Shown here piece by piece: positions 1-11,432 of a stretch of 64,000 nucleotides of DNA. Under the pieces are notes generated by a model. It ran no database searches. It was given only the letters and a program-made list of their open reading frames with translations, and was not told the origin of the DNA. Positions within the stretch are counted from its first letter, which is position 1. The number at the start of each line of letters is the position of its first letter. The position numbers and the translations under genes are program-made. The stretch covers positions 1,139,499 through 1,203,498 of the forward strand of contig NW_020825358.1 of NCBI RefSeq assembly GCF_003286085.1, read 5' to 3'. The DNA is from Drosophila persimilis. Taxonomy: Eukaryota; Arthropoda; Insecta; Diptera; Drosophilidae.

Positions 1-320
1 CGATGCCCCAGACGATGCTCTCTCGAGGAATTGCATCAGTGTAGCGGCACCATCTGTATCTGCATCCTTTGCGGTGGCAACAAAAGCGATAGGGAGACAA
101 CCATGGGGCCTCCTCCACCGATCGGAGGGTTTCGTCATGCTTCCACGCTCTCCCAGAGCCACCTGAAGGGCAAGGATCAAACTGCCTTGAATCTACAGAT
201 GTTGTGGCCCATTGCAAAGTCCGTCACTAGTGAGGGGTATCAAAAAAGGTGCCCCAAAATTAGTTTTCGTATGCGGTCCATCGCTTCAAGGACCTTTACC
301 TTTCTGTGTATTCAATAAAC
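1..320 (+). other. Left-edge open stretch, possible decayed retroelement end
   Basis: The first 160 bases are open in plus frame 2 and begin with a short run containing the residues PDDALSR. This resembles the conserved end of the RNase H region in Ty3/gypsy-type polyproteins (usually PDALSR or ADALSR). The frame stops near base 168. Plus frame 1 is open through to the TAA at 316-318, and an AATAAA lies at about 314-319. The minus strand is also open across the first 120 bases. Nothing else of an element is visible because the window starts here. It could equally be chance or the tail of an unrelated exon. Confidence 0.25.
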
Positions 321-2551
321 CATTCAAGAAATACGTTTCGGGTGTTTTTTTTTCTTTCTTGCTGTTTACTTGCCACAAAATGTATTCGACTTTAAAAAAT
401 GTACAAAATACTTTGGAGATGGATGCCTTTTTAGAAGTGTTTTTTATATTTAAAAAAAAATTTAATTCGTAGGCAAATGTTGTTCCAATGAAAAATGTAC
501 TCTCAAATGAGGAGAAGCACAAACGATTTCCAAATGGCTTCTATTTTCCTACAATACATAAATATTTAATGGAAATCCAAGTCCAAGATTAGAGGAGAGT
601 CTGCTTTTCTGGGAGAAAGCGGCTAGGGAAAGGTTTCTGGCAGAAAGAGGCTGCGAAAGAAGTGCCCAACAAGTGCCCAAAGAACTCTCTGAGAGAAGCT
701 GAGACTGTGACTCAAGAGAATGGAAAATATTCGGGGGTATTTGGGGTATGCTCGTAGCATAAATTCATATCATTTATAGCACGCCAGCAAGCAAATACAA
801 TTAACAAAAAATTATGCTACTGCCACCACATACACATGTCTTTGTGTGTGTGTGTGTGTTTGCTTTGCAGAAGTACATTTGTGTGCGTCTAAAACTGGGG
901 GGAGTGCTGTGGTGCTCTACTCAAAGTAATTTACACTAAATTACATGCGAACAAGCGAAAATGAGAAAGGCCTACAAAGAAGAGCCATTCCTGCAGCCAC
1001 TGCATGTGTGTGTGTGGTGTGTGTGTGTGTGTGTCACAGCAGAGCAGCCGGAAATGAAAATAATGAAGCGCGCTTTTGTGCGCACATGAGAAAAGAAATG
1101 AACAGAGGAGGGGAGGGGAGGCCCCAGTCCCCCAGGAGGAGGCACCGAAAGAGACACCCGGAAAGAAGGAGGGCGAAATTGTGCGTTTCTTTTTTTGTTC
1201 TAACCCTTTTCGCTCTCCCTCTCCCCCTCTTTCTTATTTTTTTGTTTGCCCTGCCGTCTTGTGTCGCACATTTTGCGCACGTTTTGTAAATTTACTTTTC
1301 ATTCAAAATAACGCGCAATCCACTTTGCACCCCACCCTCCCCCCCCCTGCTCCCTCCGCACCTTTTCATATTTTCACTTTAGTTGTTAATGAAATGTCTA
1401 CAAAAAAACAAAAAAAAGGTAAATTAATGCAACGGCACAAAGGAAAAAGAAAAAAAAGAGCCCACAAGAAAAATGTTGTTCAAATCAATTCTGATTCAAT
1501 TGATGAACCTTTTCCGCCCGAGGGATTGCTCTCTTTCTGGCGGGTCCTGTTTTTATCGAGAATCATTAACGGTTGACCTTTGACCAGAAACCAAAAAGCT
1601 AATAGCATTACCGGAAAGGCACTCCGCCACGCAACACTCGGCACAAAAAACAGCAAAACTGAACTTCCTCTTTGGCTGCCGGCCACACAAAAGCTGCTTA
1701 CCTTCGAGGACCGCCGCTCTTCCCCCCCGTTTCTGTTTAATTTTCCGCTCTTTTTTTTTTGTCCTGTCGTTGACAATTGTTTCTGGTTAAGCCGATTTCG
1801 GTCGGTGTCCTTTTTAAATAAACATTAATTTTTAATGCCCAAATGACAGAACATCCGTTCATGTTTATCGGCCAGCTAAGAATATTTATATAGCAGCATC
1901 AGGATACACATATATATGCCATATATATATAAATTACATCTTTATTTGCATTTTATATATTTTTACGATGGGCTTTTCCCATCAATTGCAACAGCAGCTG
2001 CTGTTTGCGATGAACAGAGCACAATTTTGTGAATTATTAAATCGGCATCAAATTTTTCGTTGACTTTTTATTGCTTTGTTGTTCATTCGAGAGCCACAGT
2101 TCTCTTTCCCTCTCTATCCCTCTCTCTGGCGTGTGCTGTAAATAATTTCTATCTTTTTCGTAGGAAATTTTCACTTGACTTTTTCACATTTCACATTTGC
2201 TGGCTGCTGCTGGCTGCTGGCTGCAATCTGCTGATGATGGATTCTTATGCATAATGCATGCCCGACTCTGACTGATTGAAAATTCCAAAGAAAATTTATG
2301 TTTTTGTTATGAATGAGTTCTGTGTCAGAAAAGACGAGCAATCGGAATGACAGCTGAGTGGGAAAAGAATGGGAGGCGCAAGCTGCTGCTGCTGCCGCTA
2401 AAATGTTGTAAGAGGGCTCTGTTGCATGTCAGAAAGGAGACCATGAGAGTCCCTTAGATTTAGATCACTTGAATTCCATATATTTTGTAACTTTTTTCAC
2501 ATAAATACCACAGCCAGAGTTTTTAAATAATGTGTACTAAAATGTATACCA
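321..2551. other. Noncoding intron, no gene seen
   Basis: No convincing coding sequence. It contains short TG tracts (about 844-860 and 1004-1033), pyrimidine-rich runs and an AT-rich stretch near 1880-1960 that looks like ordinary Drosophila regulatory or intronic DNA. A 16-base perfect palindrome centred on an E-box (CAGCTG) lies at 1990-2005. Confidence 0.6.
1990..2005. promoter_or_regulatory. Perfect 16-bp palindrome with E-box
   Basis: The sequence AACAGCAGCTGCTGTT is its own reverse complement and is centred on CAGCTG, the E-box core bound by class I/II bHLH dimers. It sits in a short non-repetitive island between AT-rich sequence. Function is inferred; the palindrome is seen directly. 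Confidence 0.4.
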
Positions 2552-2890
2552 TGATCTAAATTTTAGTTCATGCTCAAAATTGGCTGGGGATGTCCAATAT
2601 GCCTTGGAGCCAACATGCGTAAAATTTTACTTTTTTTAGATCCTTATCTGAAGTTTAGAACATTTTTCAAAATCACTTTGGCAGCTGGGATGGCTCTAGA
2701 TAATCTTGTACATAATAGATTATGTTCTAAATGTTGGAAAATACCTAAAAATAGATATATGATTTAGAGCTTGATCTAAAATTTAGTACATGTTTGAAAT
2801 TATTTTAAAAGCTTGGGAATGCTCTGGGGGCAACGTATTTTACATTTAGATTCCGTTCTACGATTTAGTACATGTTCTAAATATATATAA
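2552..2890. repeat. Decayed tandem repeat, about 90-130 bp unit
   Basis: Four diverged units begin near 2552, 2643, 2771 and 2855. Each opens with a variant of GATCTAAAATTTAGTACATG. In the first three this is followed by a G-rich segment resembling TTGGCAGCTGGGATGGCTCT. Units differ in length and many positions, so the array is old. The short open frame over it is incidental. Confidence 0.5.
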
Positions 2891-5690
2891 ATTCCCCGAA
2901 TTACGATAATGTTCAGAGTTGCCTATACTTTTAGCTCGAATTTGCGGATTCCCTGCTTTATATGTATGCATGTTGATTTTCCCACTTGCCACAAACTCTG
3001 GGAATCGATTACCACTCGAAAGTTGGCAATTGCAACCCCTAACCCAGCCCCTACCCCTACCCCTACCCCACCCAATCGATACCCAATCGATGTACAGACG
3101 TACGACAAAAGTTTTTGGCCTCAACTTTTTTTTGTTGATCCCACAAATTGTGTGTGAAATTCAAGAATTTTGTGTATTTTCCACCTGAGGAAATCTGACC
3201 TGAAACGACCTCAACCACCCCCGCCCTACCCTTGGTGGCTCTTACCTTGCCCTGACTTTTCCCTTGCTCAACCGCAACTGGCAGCTCCTCCCATTACCAA
3301 CACAAAAAAAGGAAACTTTATGCAAACAGACAGCGGAAAAGGGCAGCTCGGGGGCATGTCAATGATAATTGCATTGCAGTGCACACGCCCCTGCCTGGCC
3401 AGCCCGCCCACCAGCCCACCGGCCCTCCTGCCCACCTGCCCACCTGCCCACCGGCCCATTAGCCAGATTTGTCAGACACAAAACCTGACCAAGTCATGCA
3501 TTATCCTTTGGGTTTTTGCTATTCAAATATTGTTAGCTTAACCGAGTTGTCAATTCCTAGCCAATGGCTCCCCTCCCCAACCCATTCCCCCTCCCTACTC
3601 CCCGAAAGACAAACAGTAGCCGTTGCTCCTACAATGCATAGTTTTTGCCGCCTGCTCCCTGCCAGCCAGGGCTCTGTTTGTACAGAGGTTGGGTTTCGTT
3701 TCGTTTTCTTTTTTCTAACCTGCAGAACTGCTCCCTGCTGTTTGTTGTAACCTGTGTGAGAGCACACAAAGAGAGTAGAACCAGCAGCAGCAGCAGAACA
3801 AACATTCATTCAATTGAATAATTTTCCAGCACAGTGCAACAATGAGTTAACGAGAGAAAACCAGCGACAGATCCAGCTACAAAAACGGAGTGTCCCATAA
3901 TCATAATCATCATCATGAAAAGTGCAAGAAGTGCATAAAAGTTTGGCGATAAGCTCCGACCCATCAGCATCCCATCATCTCGTGTCTGTCAATAATATTA
4001 AAACTTGATGAGTTTGTCGCTCAAAATAGGATTATAAATGGAGCTACTTCTCTGCCGCTTCTCTGGTCACGCTTTTTGTGTGTCCTGTGTTGCCCCATCC
4101 TGTGGCCAGTCGATGCCATTGTGTGTGAGCGGAGAGGAAACTGCCACATTGTCTGTGCCTTTTGTGACACGGTTTATCAACACTTCCTGTCATTTGGCTG
4201 TGGGGGACGGCACACCATCATCATCAGGATCATCATCTCATCTGAACTGTGAACTCTCTCCACTTTGTCGGCTGTTGATTTTTCACCATGTGTTTCAGAG
4301 GTGGGAAGGCGGCAGGAGTGGGCGTTGGGACAGATGGATAGATTGTCAATATTAGAAGATGGCTAATGGAATCGAAATTGAAATTGTACGATGGTCCGAT
4401 GTACTTGTTTTTGGTATTTATCGAAGGGTTCAAAGCGATTTTCGCTCACAAATATTTATATGAAATATCCATCGATTCCCGGACACGGCTTGAATGGAAA
4501 ATGGAAAATGGAATATCAATTGAATGTAAATGTGGCGCCCAATTGAAATTCGTAGGGTCAAACTTTGGTGATGACCCACCACTCAAAGGAAATCACATAA
4601 TTGCTGGCACTGCAACAAGGAAAAACTTATTGGTTTTCCACTCACGTTCTTGGGTATATTTTCCTCTTAGAAATTGCCCCTTTGCCTCCGCCCCTCCGCC
4701 TCCGCCACCGCCTTCGCCTTTTTTGGGAAGCATCAATTAAAACACATTTTCCACCTCTAATTTGCAGGAAAAGTTTGCCCAGACATTTCCCTTCGTTTAA
4801 ATTGTAAAGAAAAGTTGTTCGCCTAACAAGCTGCTGGTGCTGCCTCTTCTGCCGCTGCCTCTGCCTCTGCCGCTGCCGCTGCCGCTGCTGTTGCAAAAAG
4901 ATATTCCTCCTCTCAACCCGCTCCCAGTGGTCGTAAAATCCTCAAATGCTGAAGACATTGGGCGCCAGTCAAGTCATAAAAACAGGCGTCATCGTCAACT
5001 GTAGGTCTCTGTATCTGTATCTGTAGCTGTATCTGCAACTGTATCTGTATCTGTATCTCTTTATACTGTGTATCTTTCTGCGGCTGTCACTGCTGTGTCT
5101 CTGTGTCTGTGTGTGTGTGGAAAAACCATTCTGCTGCTGAGTTATATGCCAATTGGCAGTTCGCTTTCCATTTGGTCACATAAATTCTTTGCCGTTTTCC
5201 ATACTGCCAAGACCCAGGCTCTCCTGCTCCCAATCCTACTTCCCACACACACACACACACATCGTATCCTTAGCCAAAAAAAAAAAATTGTGCGTTACTT
5301 GTATCAAAAAAAAAAAAAAAAAGTAACCAGATGGTCGCTCGTCCCACTGTTTCGGCTTCTGGTTTCTGTTTCTGTTTCTGGCCATGAAAGTTTAATGATT
5401 CCTCCCCTCCTTCTCCTCTCGTTTCCTGCCTGTCACCGACAGGATGATTTTCCTTTTGCACGATTCACTTTTAATGTTGTCGCTTATGATGCAAAATTGT
5501 TGCTGATTCGTTTGATTTTTATTTGCTTTTTATGCGTAAATATCTTTCAACTGCGGCTGTCTCTGGCCCTTGCAGATACATTTCGGTTGAGATACAGGTT
5601 GTTTTTTTCAACGAAATTTAAGTTCCTCAAGTGAACACTTTTCTTCGGGGTTTTCTGGGGAATTGATTGGGTATTTCTGTTAAGGAAACT
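2891..5690. other. Noncoding intron with C-rich and microsatellite tracts
   Basis: No gene seen. It holds a C-rich CCCCTA repeat (about 3036-3070), a GCCCACC repeat (about 3405-3460), a CTGCCG/CTGCCT hexamer repeat (about 4838-4892) and a CTGTAT-type repeat (about 5010-5062). Open frames across these tracts are low-complexity artefacts. Confidence 0.6.
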
Positions 5691-5699
5691 CTATCTTTA

Positions 5700-6450
5700 A
5701 TCTTTTTTTTTTCATAGTCCTAAGTAATTTTTCTTTAACAATTCCTAGTATTTTTCAATAGTTCTGTTATTATTTCAAGTATTTCCATAATTAGTCCTTT
5801 TTTCCTATCCCACTTCATGGTTGGTTTTATTGAGCATTTCATTGTGGTATATTTTATAAAACTTTTTGTACAGTTTCCAAAATTGTTAGAATTATATGCA
5901 TAATTTCTAGTATTATTCCCACAGCTTCTGATATTATTTGCAATTTCATTATAGTAGTCGTTCCATTACTTTTAGTATTTTTGCATTACTTCTAGTATTT
6001 TTTTCCATTTCTTTTACTATTTTTTCATTACTTTATTTCGTCCATTACTTTTATTTCTTTTTCCATTACTTTGTTTTGCATTACTTTTAGTATTTTTACA
6101 ATACTTTAAGTATTTTTCCATTACTTTTAGTATTATTCCATTATTTGTTCATTACTTGTAGTACTTTTCCTTTACTTTTAGTTCTTTTTCCATTGCTTTT
6201 AGTACCATATTCAGAATTTATAGTATTTTTTGCATTAATTTTAGTATTTTCCATTAATTTTAGTAATCTTCCATTGTAGGTATTTACCCCCATTACTCTT
6301 AGTATTTATAACATTTTTATAGTATTATTTTCAGGTTTCCTTGTACTATTTCATTTATTTCTACTATATCCATCTTAAATATACTATTTTACATTTATGT
6401 CTAGCATTTCCATATATTTTCAGTATTAGTTTTACAAATTCCTGTATGAT
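5700..6450. repeat. Degenerate array of ATTACTTTTAGTATTTTTCC motifs
   Basis: About 700 bases are built from loosely repeated TCCATTACTTTTAGTATTTT-like units, roughly 18-40 bases apart with frequent variation. At least a dozen recognisable cores occur, for example near 5961, 5985, 6081 and 6120. The strand is strongly T-rich. No coding potential. It lies directly upstream of the recursive splice site at 6555. Confidence 0.6.
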
Positions 6451-6514
6451 TCCCATAATTCATGACCTTTTGATCGGATATTTCGTTTCGTAATTATGCA
6501 ATAAGCTGAATTTA

Positions 6515-6561
6515 CTTTTTACTAATAAAAACTCTCTACTCTTGTCTCTTTTTAGGTAAGT
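6515..6561 (+). other. shep: Candidate recursive splice site 1 (zero-length exon)
   Basis: A pyrimidine-rich tract ends in TTTTTAG directly followed by GTAAGT, so a 3' splice site (AG at 6554-6555) abuts a consensus 5' splice site (GTAAGT at 6556-6561). This juxtaposition is the signature of recursive splicing points known in long Drosophila introns, where the intron is removed in steps and no exon remains in the mRNA. It lies on the strand of shep. A conventional microexon with a downstream donor cannot be excluded, but the fit is close. Confidence 0.7.
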
Positions 6562-8450
6562 ACCGAATAAATACCGATGAAAATAACAAAGATGCAGAGG
6601 AGTGAAAACGAGTACAAAGATACATTGATTCCAAAGATAAAACATGTATATTTTCAGAGATATTTGTTTCTCATGCTCCTTCCAAGTACATTTTTGCGGT
6701 AAATTTTGCGTTCAATCTACCCAAAAGCCAAGTGATATTTTCCTTGACCTTTAACATTTAAACAATCGTTGCCATGGCATTTTCTTGATCTATTTCCTAC
6801 GCATAAATCTGTGTGCATACAGAGACCATACGGAATAATATCTTCCATCTGTCTGTTGCATATTTAAGGCTTAAAATGTACGTTATTGCCTGTATGGGTG
6901 TATGTGTTTGTGTGTGTGTGTGTTTTTGTGGTGTGTTGGGTGTCCGAAACCAGGACCAGGACCAGGACCAGGACCAGGGCCAGGGTACATTATCCATTAA
7001 ACCAAAACTGCCAACCGCACATTTGTCAAAGCTAATTGCCAGAGCGAAGGCCCCATTGGAGCTGACACACGCACCTTTCCTGCCCGTCCTTCCTACCTAC
7101 CTACCTGTAAAAGGACGATTGCCTGTGGATTGAATGGCCCGTGCTGCCTCAGCAGGATACCAACACCACATCCCCGCACACGCACACACGCACACACTCA
7201 TTCGCACTGAATGGCATGTTTCGGTTCTGTAATGGCCAAAACGCCTGCACCCTGGACAGAGATATTTGGTCGGTTGAGATTTTTGCCTGTAGCACAATTT
7301 TTGCTCATCATTTTTGCCCCCCCGGAGCAGGCCACCAATCGATTTTCCTTGAAACTTGTTGAGATGGAGATGCAGAGGGAGGGGAGGGTCAGGGGGGGTT
7401 CCCATTTGGCTGCATGTAATTTCATGTATTTTTAATGCAAGCCATGAAAATATATATCTCAGGCCGAGAGGCATTTGACAACATTAATCATGTTTAGAAG
7501 GTGGCTCTCGGCTACCTTTTCTACCCCATTTTCTACCCCCTTTTCTACCCCTTTTTTCTCTTCTTTGGAGGCCCAGGACACAAATCCACAACCGACGGCC
7601 ATTTGTTAGGAGGCAACTAGTTAGTGGCTCTCTCCATCTATCCACACAAGTGGCACACGCCCCACCCCTTGCCTGCTGCCTCCTGGCTCTTGTATGCGTG
7701 GGGCCGCCCGACTAATAGTTTTTCCCTTTTTGGGTGATTTTGGGTCCTGTGCGAAATCCTTGGGGCTGCCGGCAAGTGCGATTTTGCAACCTTTGCTTGT
7801 GGATATTTTTCATTGGCCTCCCCGCCTTTCCCAGCGAATCCTTTTCCCCCGCTTGATGATGATGATGCTCTTGCTGCTGCTGCTGCTGGTACGAGCCTCT
7901 CCTGCTGGTTCTTTCTCTCATGATTTAGCTGTGTGGCATCATTGTGTCCTCGTGGCTTGCCTCTGCCTTAAGCAACAATGTCACCATTTTTCGGGGTAAT
8001 CCCGCCCCCTCTCCACTCTCCACTCTCCACGTACCGCTTGCCTGGGAAACATGAAAATTAGAGAAAGGTGAAATTGCACGAAATGAGTTTATACCATCAT
8101 GGATGGGTGGGGCTAAGCGGGTGGCGGGTGGTGGGTTCCTCTATGCTATGCGTAGCCCCTAAACATATTTACATGTCCTTCCAGGTGTGTCCTCCGAGTG
8201 TGTATGTGTGTGTTTGTGTCCTATCCACAGGATTCTTTACATGCGTAATGATCGAAACGGTACTGCGTCTGCCAGTGGCTTAGATTTTGGAAGGGTACAT
8301 CTTGGTTGTGGGTTCTGTGGGTTTCTTACTTAAATATCTTACGGATTACGTTGGGAATTTTGTGGACGAATAGGAACTGCCTTTGAGTTAATTTCATCAA
8401 GGAATAGTTTTGAGTGTTTCTCTCATTCTAGGTTCTTTTTATTAAATTTC
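6562..8450. other. Noncoding intron, no gene seen
   Basis: It contains a CCAGGA hexamer array at 6950-6985, a TG run near 6905-6925, CA-rich sequence around 7178-7200 and short CAG/CTG tracts. No exon-like block with supported splice sites was recognised. Confidence 0.55.
6950..6985 (+). repeat. CCAGGA hexanucleotide minisatellite
   Basis: About five copies of CCAGGA in direct tandem, the last one changed to CCAGGG. Simple repeat in noncoding sequence. Confidence 0.85.
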
Positions 8451-8459
8451 TAACTTTCT

Positions 8460-8850
8460 GTATCATCTTAATCTCAATTATTTGTGCACACGATGCCTAC
8501 CATCAATTTATGCAACTCTTTCGATCTTTCATACAATTTTATCGACTTTTTTATATGTTTTAATAAATTTGTAATAATATTCTATTGATTCTTAAACATA
8601 TGTATCTATGGATTGTACGTTTCTAACGATACTCATCGATCTTTAGCTGATTCTATCGAATCTGTTTTTTTTTTTTATAAATTTCTATAGATTTTTTGGA
8701 CGATATTTTTTCAAACAATAATTGATAATTTTGTACAGTATTAATAAGATTATTTTATCCGCTTCTATCGTATCTTTATTAATAGGATTTCGATCTATTT
8801 TGTAAAGTATCGATTGATCTATTGAACGATAGTCTCTCTTACTTTTTATG
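8460..8850. repeat. CGATA/ATCGAT-rich patch
   Basis: An AT-rich segment with many CGAT-containing words, including ATCGATC, TATCGAA and TATCGATT (for example near 8540, 8632, 8660, 8805 and 8828). It belongs with similar patches at 17.6, 30.4, 32.6, 42.7 and 52.9 kb. CGATA is the core bound by BEAF-32, and TATCGATA is bound by DREF. Whether this patch is bound, or is just decayed repeat DNA, cannot be told from sequence alone. A 94-codon open frame on the minus strand across it has no recognisable features. Confidence 0.5.
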
Positions 8851-9358
8851 CGGTTTTCCAAGAAGTTGTCTGCCATAAAAACGGAAAAGTATTCCAAGGT
8901 TATTTCCAGACTAGAGCCATCCAAGCCGATGTCCTCTCTGTAGCGCATATGTAGATGTATCTCACACATGTATGTATGTACATATATGTATATATCCCTG
9001 TCTCCTAATTTATGCGCTTTCTCTATGTTTTCTCTTTTTATTCTCCTTTCCCCTCTATTCTCTATTCAAAATAATTTTAGGAATAAATCAAGTTCTCTCC
9101 CTTTCTCAAATATTTGGTTCTTTCTCTCAACAATTTTCAAGTTTAGTTCTCGAAAAGTTTGCCCAAACTTTTGTACATAAATACCCCTCGCCTTTGACCA
9201 CCCCAACGCCTATAGATTTTCTCACGGCGAGACCCCCCGCTGACTAAGCCACTGGCCACTGAGAGGCAGTGGGAAAAAGAAAAAAAAAAAAAAAAATCCG
9301 AAACGAAACCACCTCCGGACGTAATAACAAAGCCTCTTGGCAGAATGTGTATGTATAG

Positions 9359-9359
<1 letters not shown>

Positions 9360-9403
<44 letters not shown>
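9360..9403 (+). repeat. (GT)n microsatellite
   Basis: About 21 uninterrupted GT dinucleotides, followed by a GT-rich tail. Confidence 0.95.
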
Positions 9404-9405
<2 letters not shown>

Positions 9406-10097
9406 GTAGTGTTGCAACCCACATATGTGCGTGCGTGCCTCCCTCCCTTTCTGTGTGTAACCTTGATGATGGTACCACTAGAAGAGGCGCCACTCGTGTA
9501 TACGGGGGGCACTGGGGGGCGGGGCTGGGGCAGGAGGAGGCTTATAAAACGCGTCGTTTCGTCGTCTATGGGGCTACTTGTCAAGCGAAGGGGGTGGGGG
9601 GCAGGTCTATAGGCAGCAATTTTAGCAAATGCTTTCGGGGGCACACACCCCTCCCCCGAGATATGTGTGTGAAATGAGGGCTCTCTCTCTCTCTCTCTTG
9701 CCAGAAGCCAGAAGGCAGAAGCCTCGGAGGCATAGAAAACTTGAAGCTTACTGAATTACACGATACAGGAAGGGGCTAAAAGGAGTGAAAGGATGCCGGA
9801 GGATATGGCGGAAAATAGTGAAGATCCACCCACAACCCCATAAACGTTTCACAAAAGAGGATTTGGCGACCCAACCGAATGACCATAAACATTGCAGGCG
9901 CTTAGGTCCAACCAAAGAGAACAAAAAAAAAGAAGTATGTATCTGCAAACTGCAGAAAAGTATCTTTTGGTTGTGTTCTTCTTCTGCTTTTTGTCTTCTA
10001 TCTGCAATTCATAGCGCATAAAAAACTCTCGACGACAAATCCAGATTTCTCAAAGAGAGAGCGCGCAAGAGAACTGTGCAGAGGTGAGGCGGTCGGT

Positions 10098-10146
10098 GAG
10101 GGGAGGGGAGGAGAGGAGAGGAGAGGAGAGGAGAGGAGAGGAGAGG
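10098..10146 (+). repeat. GGAGA pentanucleotide repeat
   Basis: Tandem GAGGA/GGAGA units, purine-only on the plus strand over nearly 50 bases. Confidence 0.9.
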
Positions 10147-11385
10147 CTTTGGCTATGCCTGGCCAAGTCTTCCTATGGTACCACCTGCTCTCCCATCGCC
10201 ACCCCGTCCCCCGGCCATCGTCCCTATGTGACTTGTCAAGCAACATTCCGTTTTAGTTTTGCTTCAGTTTGTTGTTGTTGTTGTTGTTGCTGTTTTGCAG
10301 TCAGGTTTTCAAGCTAGAAAAAAAAACTAAATAAAGTAGTAGATGCTTGAAAAAAAAAAAAACAAAAAAATAAAAAATTCCCATCTTTGGTCACTGGAGG
10401 ATGCTCGAAACTATTTGCACACTCCCCACCCCCTTTCCTAAGCTCCTCTGCCGCTGTTTCCTTATCTCCCTCTCTCCCACTCTCCGTCTCTGTCTGGCTG
10501 CAGGGATTTGTGTGTGCTCACTCTTTACGGTACTTTTGTCAGTCGAACGGCCTTCGCTGGCATTTGGCAGGCAACGAACAAAAAAAGAATACACAGAAAA
10601 CAGAAAACAAAAGCAACAGCAGCAAAAAGTTGTTTGCCTTTGGCCTCACTCCCACGTTCGGTCGATGGATGTCGTCTCGAGCTTCAGCTCCTCTCTGGCT
10701 CTCCCGCTCGCCAGCTCTCCCGCTCGACAGCTCTCCCGCTCGCCAGCTCTCTCGCTCTCCACCGATCTCCCTAGTGCTGTGTGCGGGACGTTGTGTAATA
10801 CCTGGCCCTCTCTCAAAGGAGCCCGAAGGGTGTGTTGCTTTTGTGTGGAAGAATGTAACAAGGAAATGCACCACCAAGACGATCCGTGCCCTTAAGAACT
10901 TTCAGATGTGTGGATCTAAAGCAACAAAAGATCCCATTTCGACTCCAGGCCGCCAAGGTATATCTTATATATCTCTTTATAATATTCTAAGGCCTATTCC
11001 TGGGGAAACATATTAGGGTTTCCCTATCGAAAATCTATTTTTAATTGCCAGACACTATATGATACCGCATAGGGTATAGGGTACTCCCTAGTCGGTGTTA
11101 CTCTCGAGACCATTAGCGACTTTAGCTCTCTTTTAGTGACTGTTATTATTGCTATTGCTGTTTCTTTGTGTTTTATCTAGTCGTTGGTGAGATTTTCGTT
11201 TGGTTTCAGTTTCGTTTGGGCTTTCATTCGGTCCTTTGTCCTTTGGATTAGTTTTTGCCTTTGGAAACTTTCCTTTTGGCTGTTTTCTTATCCCGCAGAC
11301 TGCCTCCTGCTCCCCTCCCCTCTGTGTCGCTTACACGCACATTAATTTTTGCCAAGACTTTGAAAAAGTTTTCCTAGTTTTCTGC

Positions 11386-11388
<3 letters not shown>

Positions 11389-11426
<38 letters not shown>
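11389..11426 (+). repeat. (AG)n microsatellite
   Basis: About 19 AG dinucleotides. GAGA tracts of this kind can bind the GAGA factor Trl, but here it may be only a simple repeat. Confidence 0.9.

Positions 11427-11432
<6 letters not shown>

Noticed and set aside
8685..8969. 94-codon minus-strand frame in the CGATA patch near 8.7 kb
   Set aside because: Non-repetitive at its start but falls in AT-rich repeat-like DNA with no splice sites, no homology I recognise and no promoter context.
9542..9548. TATAAAA box in GC-rich sequence
   Set aside because: No initiator at the right distance, no open frame or exon downstream; isolated TATA-like words are common.
10387..11016. 209-codon open frame with Ser/Leu/Arg repeats
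   Set aside because: Produced by a CGCTCGCCAGCTCTCC-type repeat that is open in three frames at once.
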